Below the pieces are notes generated by a model that was given only the letters and a program-made list of their open reading frames with translations, was not told the origin of the DNA and did not search any database. The position numbers and the translations under genes were made by a program. Positions 1-10,214 of a stretch of 64,000 nt of DNA are shown here, one piece after another. This stretch comes from Agapanthus africanus (lineage: Eukaryota > Streptophyta > Magnoliopsida > Asparagales > Amaryllidaceae), in contig CM057344.1 of the NCBI GenBank assembly GCA_030015575.1, positions 592,232,410-592,296,409 of the forward strand, written 5' to 3'. Each line of letters starts with the position of its first letter. Position 1 is the first letter of the stretch.

Positions 1-51
1 CGGAGCGGGTGGAACTTATGGTTTTGGCAGGACTTCATTTATAGATGTAAC

Positions 52-102
<51 letters not shown>

Positions 103-592
103 CGCACGCGGGCTGATCCTATGAGGCCCGGCCTCGTTTCTTATTTTGAGTCCAAACTCTCACACATACAATCTGCCATGCCATGTATTTTACCGATCCA
201 ACCAGTCACCGTGGTCTACATACTCTTAAAGCCTTATGTATGAAAATCACCAGATTATGACTCCTCTACGCATATATTCAGTGAATTACAATACAAACAG
301 TTTTTTCGATACATGAAAAACGTCATAACTTGATTGATGCGCTCGAAACTCTCGAAATGTCATGAATTTTCATACATATGGCCTTTTTGAGCATGTAGAT
401 CATGATGACCGATCGGATCGGAGAAAAACATTGCGGGTTTTGCGGTTGAAAGTTTGACCTCTTATGAGTGCGGACATTAACAAGTATCTATTAAGGGAAC
501 TAAACACTCATGAAGGTGTAGTTATATGCATCATTGGGAGTCCGACACAAAATTTATAACTTTTCTAGACATCACCATCCAATGTCTCTTTC
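1..592. other. Upstream flank or intron of the ankyrin/PGG gene
   Basis: No exon is recognised here. The stretch is moderately AT-rich plant DNA with a microsatellite at its start. Ankyrin-repeat exons expected 5' of the PGG gene are not visible, so they either lie beyond the left edge of the window or have been lost. Confidence 0.5.
54..104. repeat. (CT)n then (CA)n compound microsatellite
   Basis: An uninterrupted run of CT dinucleotides passes directly into a CA run. It is a simple sequence repeat, probably length-polymorphic. Confidence 0.95.
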
Positions 593-2189
593 ATTGTTAA
601 GGGATTTCTATAAACTCGAAGGAAGCTTTTGGCAAGTCCATCAAAGAGATTCAAGGTATTAAAATGCATAAGAGAAGTGAATGCAAGGTCGACGCCCATG
701 TTCTCAACTTCTTCAAATCGGGTATGATATCGCTACTCATTTTCTTTAAGAAAATGAAATTTCTTTGGTGAAAAGATTTGGTGCTCTGATTCTTAAAACA
801 TCAAAACTAGTATAGCCAAAACATAAAAGAATTGTTTTGTTTCTCCCTTGTTTCCTTTCTGTTATTCATATTCTGATTTATGATATAGGATGCCGCAAAA
901 TGAATGAAGTCTTTTGGGGTGCTATTCATCACTTGGGTATGAGCCATTTTCAACCAGCCTCTCTATAAAGTTCTCCGATCGCTTTTTTCTAACACTGTTA
1001 TATGTACAAAGCAGCCGCACCATTTATCAAGCACATGCATGAGCTGAAGCTGAAGCATATACAAACACGAGAACTGATCACGGGCATGTGCTCGAAGATC
1101 ATTTCGAAGAAGAAACATGAGATTGCATGGAATGTATTAGGAGAAGCAATGACCACAGCAGCTGAATTTGGGATTCCTGAGATTGTTGAGGCGTGTCTTC
1201 GGGTTTACCCCGGCTTGATTTGGTATAAAAAATCCGATGTGGGTTTCTTGATTAACATCGCAATCAAGCATCGACAAGAAAAGGTTTACAATCTCATATA
1301 TCAAATGAGCGCGCATAAATTATACTTGGGTGAAGACACCATATTAGAGACGGTAGCACAGTTGGCGCCTCCTAGCCGGCTTAACTCCGTACCTGGTGCA
1401 GCTTTGCAAATGCAGAGGGAACTGCAATGGCTAAAGGTAACTATTTTCATTCCAATGTCTCGGAATTTTGTTTCTGCGGAGACAAATTAGACAATGAATG
1501 TAAAGAATATTTTTAATAATTTTGCCTAAAACACCCAAGACCGACATACGGCGCAGTGATCATACATAAATGTGAGCTATTTCTTGTAGGAAGTTGAAGA
1601 ACTCGCACGACATACTCCCAAAGAAGATAGAATAACACCAAGGATCACGTTTACCAAGGAACACGCCGATTTGGTCAAAGAAGGAGAACAATGGATGAAA
1701 AATACAGCGACTTCATTTACAGTTGTCGCGGCCCTGATTATCACGGCAGCGTTTGCTGCTGCCTTTACCGTCCCGGGTGGAAATCAAAGTGACGGTACGC
1801 CATTGTACTTGAAACAGAGAGCCTTCATGGTATTTGCGATATCGGACGCTATTGCATTGTTTTCATCTTCTACTTCGGTGCTAATGTTCTTGGCGGTACT
1901 CACTTCTCGATATGCTGAAGAAGACTTCCTCCGTGTGTTGCCCAAGAGGTTGATCGTCGGACTTCTCTCGCTTTTCCTTTCCATAGCAAGCACAATGATA
2001 GCGTTTGGTGCGACACTGACCATTATGCTTCGCCATGAAATTAAGTGGATTGCTCTTCCAGTAACTTTGCTTGCCTCGCTTCCGGTTACCTTTTTCGCAT
2101 TTTTGCAATTTTCTCTACTTTTAGAAATAGTCAGTTCAACATACGGATGCAGTATCTTTCGCCAACAGAGCAAATTGTTGCTTCATTAG
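593..2189 (+). CDS. ACD6/ITN1-like ankyrin-PGG membrane protein, 3' part (4 exons)
   Basis: This is the C-terminal half of a plant ankyrin-repeat protein with a PGG domain (PF13962), a plasma-membrane or ER family linked to salicylic-acid immunity and salt response. Inferred exons: about 593-721, 889-936, 1012-1436 and 1590-2189. All junctions have GT/AG borders and matching phases (1, 1, 0). Exon 3 encodes the linker typical of the family (FIKHMHELKLKHIQ). Exon 4 encodes EHADLVKEGEQWMKNTA, then four hydrophobic segments, including AAFTVPGGNQ (the PGG motif) and LTSRYAEEDFL. It ends at a TAG after a final transmembrane segment and a short tail. Ankyrin repeats are absent from this window, so the gene either continues to the left or is 5'-truncated. 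Exon 1 is the least certain. Family assignment is firm; whether the gene is functional is unknown. Confidence 0.85.
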
Positions 2190-2384
2190 AAAACTATATA
2201 ATGATTTCGCCAACGGGACAAATTGTATTTAAGTTCTGACATAAATATAAGCAGCTATCAGCTTCCTATATTATGCTTCGAAGTTGTTTGCTTTTTTTCC
2301 TGTCTAACAATTGTATCCATGGCTTGAGTTAATGATGAAAACAAGCATCTGTGCCAGAAAGATGCAGCATTGCGAATGTTCTTA

Positions 2385-2720
2385 TCTTTTTTAATCATTT
2401 TGCCATGTAAGTTTCAGTTTAAATTCTAGATGTGTTGTATCGCCCAGAGCATGACACAGAAAGAGAGAGCAAGGACACAATTTCTGTGCCCGTGAAGTTA
2501 TCATTGAGATACTGAGACGGGTCCTTGCGAAATCTGTTTCTGAGAGTGAAGTGTGTGTGTAAGTTGTGGTACCCCCTCATGCAAGAACATTACTTTGTCA
2601 CTCAACAATAAGCCTTGTATCGACGACATCGGCATCTTAGATATGAATTATCGGTACATTATTTTGACAACGGGTTTCACAAGTTCCATCTTGAGTTCTC
2701 CAATGTCTTGATATCGATCC
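2385..2720 (+). pseudogene. Broken F-box gene copy 1
   Basis: About 300 bp match the F-box copy at 54078-54402, including the polypyrimidine and acceptor stretch before the exon and the words EHYF, DDIGIL and DNGFHKF. F-box proteins are substrate adaptors of SCF ubiquitin ligases. Here the F-box frame is disrupted: there is a 1-base loss in the stretch corresponding to SLPPEV, a 1-base gain at the stretch corresponding to SVLRVK, and a stop just after the QEHYF-like block. It lies 0.2 kb downstream of the ankyrin/PGG gene on the same strand. The homologous sequence runs on a little further than copy 2, with SNVLISIPSRMC-like residues, because copy 2 is cut by an insertion. Confidence 0.8.
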
Positions 2721-3240
2721 CCTCCCGCATGTGCGTCAGTGGGGGTATGCAAAAGCAAATGAAAAATTCAGCACAATGGATCAATAAAAAAAACTGCACC
2801 AATTTAGGTCAAAAGCCATCAACATACATAGGGAAACAATTTCGCAAGCAAGTGCATTAAGAACTTCTATTTCTAATAACTTTGAACAGCTTCTCTTCAA
2901 AAACTTGGCAATAGCTTTAAGGCATATTTACTGAAAACTCTGAATGGATTAGTTTATTTTAACAAAACTACCATTAACTTTAAAACTATCATGAAACTAC
3001 CATGAGTTAACGGTTTAAGTTAACGGTGTTAAATTTCGCAATAAAAGAACATTTTGCCCTTATCATAAAACAAATAATTAATTATTAAATAGTAATAATA
3101 TTTCATGTAGTTATTAACTATTAACTATAGTAATTAAAAAAAAATTGGGGTGCGAGGGGCGCGGAAACAGGGCAGGGAGGTCGGGGACTTGGGAGAGGCT
3201 CGTAGATGAGGCAGGGGAGGCCCAGAGATGGAGGGGAATT
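2721..3240. other. AT-rich flank, no gene seen
   Basis: This is the tail of the F-box homology, then AT-rich DNA with repeated TTAACGG-like words around 2985-3035 and a short purine-rich stretch (3150-3235) directly before the LTR at 3241. No coding potential is supported. Confidence 0.5.
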
Positions 3241-4001
3241 TGATGATGCTCGATATCGGTGATCTCCCAGATCATGACATGTGGCAGATGACGTGTCCCA
3301 GGGCTCACAAGAAAGGACCTACAGTGGCCGACCAGACCACCTACGTTCGTCCTACCAAGCGAACGCTGGCTCGTCTCCGAGCCCCCTGCACAACTGGCCT
3401 CCTCGGCCTCACAGCTCGTCTCCGAGCTACCGCAGAACCAAGATATTTCGGCTCTCCCGCTCCTCCGCGAACTCTCCCGCCGAGATCATCTTCCTCGGTC
3501 TCATCGACCGACCAACGGCACCGCTTGCAGGCGTAACCGCCATCCCGCGAATCTCGCCATGCGCGAAATCTCCGCCGGCCACATCCCACGTTCCACACCA
3601 CCACGATCCCCCATTAACGAGCCTGTCTCGTCATTAATGGGAGGTCCCGCTCATCACACGGACGTGACGTCGGGAGCGTAACGGCCGGCGTGATTCTCGC
3701 GCCTGCCTCGCCTGATGCCAGTGCTATATAAACCCCTTCTTCAGACGGTTCAAGTAAACCATTTTTTACTCTACTAAGCCGTTACTCTGCTCGGATCTCT
3801 AGTCCAACTTGACCGTCGGAGGGTCCTCGATGGTACACCACCCCGGGACTTCCTTACAGGTAGCTCGGCATCCACAACCTCTAACCCATTGAGATCCACA
3901 CGCTTCAGGAGCGACAGCCTCCAGATCCAATCTCAGCCACCCATCGCCGCCATCAGCAGATCAATGGAAGGTAACATCTTGGCGCGATCCAGGTCGCGTC
4001 A
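3241..4001 (+). repeat. 5' LTR of A-prime (761 bp)
   Basis: The LTR begins TGATGATGCTC and ends GCGTCA. It is alignable over its length with the LTRs at 25814-26539 and 49946-50657. It holds a TATA box (TATATAAA, 3725-3732) preceded by a GC-rich upstream region. Confidence 0.85.
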
Positions 4002-4002
4002 G

Positions 4003-4020
4003 CTGGCGCCGTCTGTGTGA
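4003..4020 (+). other. Primer-binding site of A-prime
   Basis: CTGGCGCCGTCTGTGTG directly follows the LTR. The TGGCGCCG core is the PBS commonly found in plant Tat/Athila gypsy elements, complementary to a tRNA 3' end. Confidence 0.7.
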
Positions 4021-4124
4021 AGTTCTTGATTCCACAAAAACAAAAGTTCGCCTTCCGATCTTAACCTAATGATGAGCGATCATCACGACGATCCAAGCAC
4101 CAGCCGTCTCCTCCCCCTCAACGG

Positions 4125-4499
4125 GTGCGCGGCGGGAGACAACAACCCAAAAGATCAGCAGGACCAACTATCTTCATAAAACCGTCCGTTCCATGCAACC
4201 ATTGCGGTAGAGCTGGACACTACATGAGAGACTGTCGTATTTTGAACAAACTTTGCATAGTCTGTGGGTCTCCGGATCATGCTATTGGGGACTGTCCTCA
4301 AAGAGGGAGACAATTAGGTCCCGTCAACAAGCCGGCTAATTATGGGGCACCAACACAGGGAAACCGGCCACTTTCCCCCACTAAACCAACCGGTCAAGGG
4401 GCATCACCAAAAGGGACCACCCTTGCCATCACAGGAGCGTGTTTTTCAGCAAGCGCAGCGGAATGGACCCAAACACCAGACCTTCACTATGACAGCTGA
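4125..4499 (+). pseudogene. Gag zinc-knuckle fragment of element D
   Basis: A short open stretch encodes two CCHC knuckles: CNHCGRAGHYMRDC and CIVCGSPDHAIGDC. They are followed by a Pro/Gln-rich tail and, in a neighbouring frame, a short TMTAEKADAAW-like stretch that resembles a gag-protease linker. The pair closely matches the two knuckles in the ORF of element B (35231-35896). Zinc knuckles of gag nucleocapsid bind the element's RNA. The gag core domain is not seen upstream, because the fragment begins at the junction with A-prime. It is a fossil. Confidence 0.75.
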
Positions 4500-5684
4500 G
4501 AAGGCTGATGCCGCGTGGCAAGACAGCAGAGGTACTCTTTTCTTTTTCAACCTTTCTTTAATACCATACTTATTTATCTTTCGATGCAAATCTTAATTAG
4601 ACTCGCCTTAATTCCTCTAGTTTCCGTAATTTCGACCGGTTGCCTTTATGTTATAGCTCTCAAGTTTTCCATCAATTCACAACCTTCCTTCAACTTCCAA
4701 ACTTTTCTATCCGGAAGCAACTACCGATTTTACATTTTCCGATTCCTTATACCTAAACCCTTCAAAGACTTTCCATGCATCAAATGATACACCAACTCTC
4801 GGGGGCGACACATGCAGCAAAGAGGGTTCCTGACAGCGTTACTCATTTCCGTGCCTCGTAGTGGCTACTCCTTTGGAAATTTCAAAATTTGAAATTATTC
4901 TAAGGAGAATATATCATAACTATCACAACCATTCTTGTCATTCTTAGCAAACCCAGAAGTTTTAAACATCCACTACGATATTTCGGAGAAGGGACTTGGT
5001 GGTGCGAGATATCCGCACGGCGATATAGTTGCATCTGCGTCAAGACAACTAACGACTTGTGGACGCAACCATCATGTTCAGATCTAAAGCTGGCGATTGT
5101 GATATCCATCTTGAAAATATAAAAACACTACTCTAAGGAGAACGTGAGGACACGGATGGTTGAAACATATGAGGCGGATGAGAGGGGTCAAGTTTTATAT
5201 AGGAGAAGTGCCGATCGGTTGGGACGATTCTGAAGATGGAGAATTTGTAAGATTGAGATAATTGTAGGAAAAAAGTGGATATGGTGATACAATACAGCGA
5301 GCGCGGAAAGCTCAGCCCACGACTCATCGGCCGCTTAACATCTTAGAAGGAGACGGTGGGTTTGTGTATAGCCTACTTTTGCTACTTTTCTTGGAGGGTA
5401 TGCTGGCAACCCTAGCCATACTTTTGATCGTTCCGAGATCACGGAAAGGTTGGCATAACCTACGAGCAGTAACCGGTCGGGATACTAGAAAGATGAAACC
5501 TTGAGCGACAAGACAATCCAGCTGGCTAAAACTATATGAAGAAAGAACTACTAGGCAGACATACACGGAAGCGAGGACACGAGATGAGAGAGCGAGACCC
5601 AAAATTTTTAAACCACGATATCCTTTCTTGGTGATTTTTTTCCCTTCTTCTTTACCCACCTTCGGAAATTTCGAGGACGAAATT
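4500..5684 (+). other. Decayed internal region of element D
   Basis: About 1.2 kb between the gag fragment and the polypurine tract. No RT, RNase H or integrase motif is recognisable on either strand. Small open frames here look like chance. Confidence 0.5.
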
Positions 5685-5701
5685 ATTTTAAGGAGGGTAG
5701 A
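5685..5701 (+). other. Polypurine tract of element D
   Basis: AAGGAGGGTAGAT immediately precedes the LTR start TGTAACG. The upstream GAAATTTCGAGGACGAAAT block is the signature that precedes the PPT in plant Tekay/Del chromoviruses. Confidence 0.8.
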
Positions 5702-6485
5702 TTGTAACGACCGTATTTTCTAATACCTAATAAAATATATTTTATTTAAATTTCTAGTATCAAATAAGTATTTACGTGTTTCGTTGATAGAAAAATATTT
5801 TTAAAGTAATGTTAATAACTTTCGAAGCATTGAGATATGATAAAAGAATTTTCTAAAATCTATTTATATTTTTCTGGGCATAAAATGTTTTAATAAAATT
5901 TTATTATGCCTCAAAATAATTTACATATTTTTATTATCGATTAAAATAATTATTTCGTAATTAAAATATTTCTTAGAATAAAATAGATTTTTTTAAATAA
6001 TTATAATAACTAGCAAATACCATAGATATGGATATATTATTTAGTTTTAGCCCAAAATTATTTTTATACTAAAGATAACAATAAAATATATTTTCTGAAA
6101 TTTTTCCATAATTTTCCCGTATTTTTAACTATTTTTAACAAATTTTTTAAAACCAAATTCAATTTTTAAATAATAAATAGTTAGTATTTTTATTTATAAA
6201 AAAAATATTAAATCCCTTGATCCTAGACCGTTGGATACAAGATCCAACGGCCCAGAATCACCCAGCGGCGCCCACGTGGTGGGGGCCACGCGAAAACGCG
6301 TGATCCCCACACGCGTGACGCGTGGCGTGGGTGAATAGGCTTGGCGGCGCGATCTCGGCCGTTGGATCAAGATCCAATGGCCACGAAGCGCTGGCAGCGG
6401 CGGCTGATGATTCTGCAATCATTTGGGGCGCGGATTTTGGGGGATTTTAACAGATTTTTTGGATTTTATGGTTGGTTAAAAACCC

Positions 6486-6495
6486 CTATAAATAG
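6486..6495 (+). promoter_or_regulatory. TATA box in the D LTR
   Basis: CTATAAATAG followed by a pyrimidine/A-rich start region. Its position in the LTR matches the TATA box of the B LTRs. Confidence 0.6.
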
Positions 6496-7086
6496 ACACC
6501 TTCAAACACTGATTTCTCACATCTCAGAACTCCAAAAATTCTGAAAAAAAATATCCACGCCTTCGTATTGACGACGCCAACGCTGTGGTTCCACTCAAAT
6601 ATCAAGAAAAAATCCGAGCGCGGAGCTATTGAGGATTTAGTGCAAGCCTACGTTTCAACTCATCGACATTCAACTCTAACCAAAGCTAGGATCCGTCTCT
6701 CCCCACTTGTCTCTCGCCTTCTTTCTCATAATAATCTTGATTTCAAGTCCTAATTCTCAATCTCATATTAAGATAATGTTAAAAATATTTCTGCATGTCT
6801 GTTTTGGTACCTGTTAATGATAATAGTGTTGACTCATGTTTAAAATGGTTTCTTTAATCACTCCTATATGCAAAAATGTTGCCCTCTCATACAATATGGA
6901 ACATGATATGCTTAATGTTATAACCCATGAGGTATCAATTCACCCCTTACATACCCACACTTACTCATGCTATCTTTGTGATCTCGAAATAGGTTAGTTC
7001 CACAAAATACCCTCGTTTTATTAAAAAGTTATATTTGTTTAAAATATCCATATGAGATAAAATATTTGTAATAAATCTTTTAGATA

Positions 7087-7088
<2 letters not shown>

Positions 7089-7124
<36 letters not shown>
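7089..7124. repeat. (AT)n microsatellite
   Basis: 18 uninterrupted AT units inside the D LTR. Confidence 0.95.
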
Positions 7125-7127
<3 letters not shown>

Positions 7128-7968
7128 ACTAACACTTTTTTCACCAACTACTGTAATTTTGTTAAATCCTTTTACCCTTTGAAATGGGATAATACTAAAT
7201 CTAAATAACGGCATATGGTTTTTTCCAACTTAGCCTCTTTCACTCGAAAGGAAATCTTTATATTAATTCTTCTTAGAATGTTAATTAAAGTTTAATGAGG
7301 TACCCTAATAATAGGGCAATGTTTTACGCGAGTACCTCGTTGTTGATAGACAATCGTCCCTGAAAAGGACACAAATCCTGCCGTCCATATGCAGTGGTTG
7401 CCAACACGAACGTATTTTCTAAAACGTTACCTCAAACTTAAAACACAATAATTTCATAAAATTATTATTTACAATAAAATAGCTCAATCCATCCTAAAAA
7501 GAGATAATTTCATTTAAATACCTTGATCTTTACTAAAAGGCTATTTTCAACAAAGACCATAACCCTTATAAATGATATTTTCCAAAAGGATATCTAAAAC
7601 TTTATTAAAAGATAATTTTCAAATAAATACTATAACCTTTTATTAAAAGGATATTTTCTCATTAAAATATTATGGGTAACCAAAACGATAAATATTCCAA
7701 ACATCATGGTTTTCTTATAAACAATAAATATAATTAAACACTATTATCCTTTATTAACTAAGTGTTTTATAAGATGATACGAAGTACCTTACAAACTTAA
7801 GAAGATAACAAGATAAAATAAGTGGTTGTGGAATGCCATATTAAATGAGATCAACTTCTTGATTTCCAGTTTATGACATACATGACACATGATACGGTTA
7901 GGGTTAGAATGTGCGGACCTAGGTATGGAATACTTATATTTGAGGATCCCTACAGGCATGGTGAACAG

Positions 7969-8115
7969 TCCAATGTGTGGACGACTACTAACCCGATATT
8001 CGGGCGAATACTAACCCTACTTAGGGTGAATGGTCTAATGTGTGGACAACTACTAACCCGATATTCGGACGAATACTAACCCTACTTGAGAGCGAATGGT
8101 CCAATATGTGGATGA
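7969..8115 (+). repeat. 65-bp tandem repeat in the D LTR
   Basis: Two full units and a partial third, starting near 7969, 8034 and 8100. Each carries GTGTGGAC, CTACTAACCCGATATTCGG and GAATACTAACCCTACTT. Confidence 0.85.
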
Positions 8116-9000
8116 CATACAATGTAGAAATTCAATGCCTAGAGGTATACGCACTAACTCTAATTCGTCAAAACCTTTATACTGAACCACGGGGATAAGT
8201 AGTTTGATTAGGCAAGGAGATTCGGAACTCGGATTCCCCTACTACTCGATCATGATCCCGGGAAGTGAAATGGTACATTTCACTTTCCCAGTTGTTGTTC
8301 CATGGCCACAACAGAATAATCGCGAGTATCCGGACCCTTATTTGACAAACTAAAACGTTTACAATACTTATTGATACTCAACACTAAACTCACATCATGT
8401 GCTATACCTACCCATTATCTTATTTACCTTTCTTTATGAGACGCGAGTTATTCAGTATCTTGGATGTGGATATTTTACCAGTTTAGACTTATTATTTATT
8501 ATGGAACTGAAGGGTGGAAATACCGGTGCACTTGAGTGATATTCACACTAGACAAAGCTCCATCATAGTCATGAGACACCTTTCGGGGATGTTCACGCTA
8601 CCGTATTGATTGCCACCCCAGGCACGAATGCCAGCTCATACTGCTTCCAGCTAGTTATGGGATTGTTGGGGTAAAAATTTACATCCCAGTTGACCAAGTC
8701 AAAATCAAAGTCAACCCCAAGCCAAGTGGGCCCAAGCCCAGATCTAGTGGGCCCATGCCCGGGTCGAGCCCGAACATGAAGCGGCCGGCCTCCCCCCATG
8801 CTAAGATAAAAATTTTGTAATAAATAATTTTGTTGCATTTCTTTTATTTTATTTTATGGATAAATGTAAGAAAAATAGGCATAAAGCCAAATTTTTGTAA
8901 AGCCCATGGCTTATGTGCAAAAAGAAATGGCACATGAGCCATGGGATAGGCAAAATGCCATTTTGTGAAGCCCAAGGGGCTATGTGTAAAGTGTATAGCC

Positions 9001-9007
9001 TATAAAG
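9001..9007 (+). promoter_or_regulatory. TATA box in the E 5' LTR
   Basis: TATAAAG, within the plant-type context CCTATAAAGGCA. The same site is at 20471-20477 in the other LTR. If used, transcription would start near 9030, which places the GC-rich array in the RNA leader. Confidence 0.6.
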
Positions 9008-9384
9008 GCAAAGATAATGAAATATCTCAACAACTTTTTTTCTCTCTCCAAAAAAAGTTTCAGATCTGAGATCTTTCTTCCTTCTTCAAGGTTCCAAAAG
9101 CTTCTTCTTTCTTTTGAATTAAATCAAGAGTTTTACTCTTCCTTTTTCAAAACTAAATAGTTTTCCACCACAAAACCCATTAAGGGAAACTCAGATCTGC
9201 CATCAGATCTCAAAAAGAAAAGATTTTTAAATCCCACATCTCTTTATCTCCAAGATCCGGCCAGCAAAGAAAGAAGAAGGACCCATTTCCTTAACCCAAA
9301 GCATCTTAGGAGTTTAACTCCACCCAATTTTCTCTTTAGAGAATTTCAGGGGCTAAAAACCCCCTTTTTTCCTCGCTGGTGCGC

Positions 9385-9680
9385 TAGCGCTCGAGCGCAA
9401 AGCGCCCACGTGCCGACACGTGGCGCGCTTGCGCTCCAGCGCTCTGCGCTCGAGCGCACAGCGCCCACGTGCCGCCACGTGGCGCGCTTGCGCTCCAGCG
9501 CCTCACGCTCTAGCGCAAAGCGCCCACGTGCCGACACGTGGCGCGCTTGCGCTCAAGCGCCCAGGCGCTGGAGCGCAAAGCGCCCACGTGCCGACACGTG
9601 GCGCGCTTGCGCTCCAGCGCTCTGCGCTCGAGCGCAAAGCGCCCACGTGCCGACACGTGGCGCGCTTGCGCTCAAGCGCT
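9385..9680. repeat. 59-60 bp tandem array of G-box inverted repeats
   Basis: Five units, each holding CACGTG twice as CCACGTGCCGACACGTGG, flanked by GCGC runs. CACGTG cores lie near 9407, 9417, 9466, 9476, 9525, 9535, 9585, 9595, 9644 and 9654. Each unit can fold into a stem of about 11 bp with a 4-nt loop. The 3' LTR keeps about two units (20875-20970). Confidence 0.9.
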
Positions 9681-10214
9681 GGCCCCACGCATCCTCTGGA
9701 TGTCTTTTCCCCCCTTTTTTTTTATATATATACATATGTATACAAATGTACACATACACACCCAGCCCGCTATCCGGGTAGCGGGACCCCCGTAAAAACT
9801 CTGCGTGGCTCCTGATATATCCAAAACCCCCTTTTAAAACAAAACACACGTACACCGCACATTGAGTTCGCATGACCAGTTTAACTCGTTAATCGGAAGT
9901 TCCCTCGCCCCAAAGGCGAGGGGTAATTAACGGTAGCTTAGTCCGCGGCTGCCGGAGATTCGGATCCCCACAATCATTAAACCCCAGCCTACCCTAGGCA
10001 GGGGGAATCTGTAGTACGCCTGACAAGCGTGCGCGTATTCCCATCTCAATGGGGTGACGAAAAACACTCTACAGACTCTGGCATGCCCGGTGGGACTAAT
10101 CTCTCCTCCCATATTTCGGGTTAAACGTTCATGCGAACTCAATCAATATACATATCGATTGTCTATACTGAAATGATGTTTTTTTTTCTGTGCAGCAATC
10201 AACCTTCGACGACA

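Larger units (their letters stand above)
3241..4131 (+). mobile_element. Element A-prime: truncated Tat-type LTR retrotransposon (5' LTR and leader)
   Basis: A fossil of the same family as element A. It holds a complete 5' LTR (3241-4001), a primer-binding site and the first few codons of gag (start near 4069-4072). Similarity to A's gag start at 26606 ends near 4131, where a Tekay-like gag begins. No pol and no matching 3' LTR are adjacent, so the fragment is broken. It looks older than E or C. Confidence 0.8.
5702..8663 (+). repeat. 3' LTR of element D, left part
   Basis: Starts TGTAACGACC. It is AT-rich to about 6200, then has a GC-rich patch with repeated CACGCG words (6290-6340) and a TATA box (CTATAAATAG, 6486-6495), which places the U3/R border about 0.8 kb into the LTR. 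Element E interrupts it at 8663. Confidence 0.75.
8664..10073 (+). repeat. 5' LTR of element E (1410 bp)
   Basis: Starts TGTTGGGG and ends CTCTACA. It carries a TATA box at 9001 (CCTATAAAGG), a pyrimidine-rich leader, a GC-rich tandem array (9385-9680), and a run of TATATA just after the array. The array has about five units here against about two in the 3' LTR, which explains most of the length difference. The 3' LTR has a separate extra block of about 80 bp near 21080-21165. Confidence 0.9.

Noticed and set aside
3228-3637. Frames in the LTR of A-prime
   Set aside because: Within the promoter half of an LTR. Not conserved in frame between the three LTR copies.
9346-9873. Several overlapping Arg/Ala-rich frames in the E LTR
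   Set aside because: They are all produced by the GC-rich G-box repeat, open in many frames on both strands.
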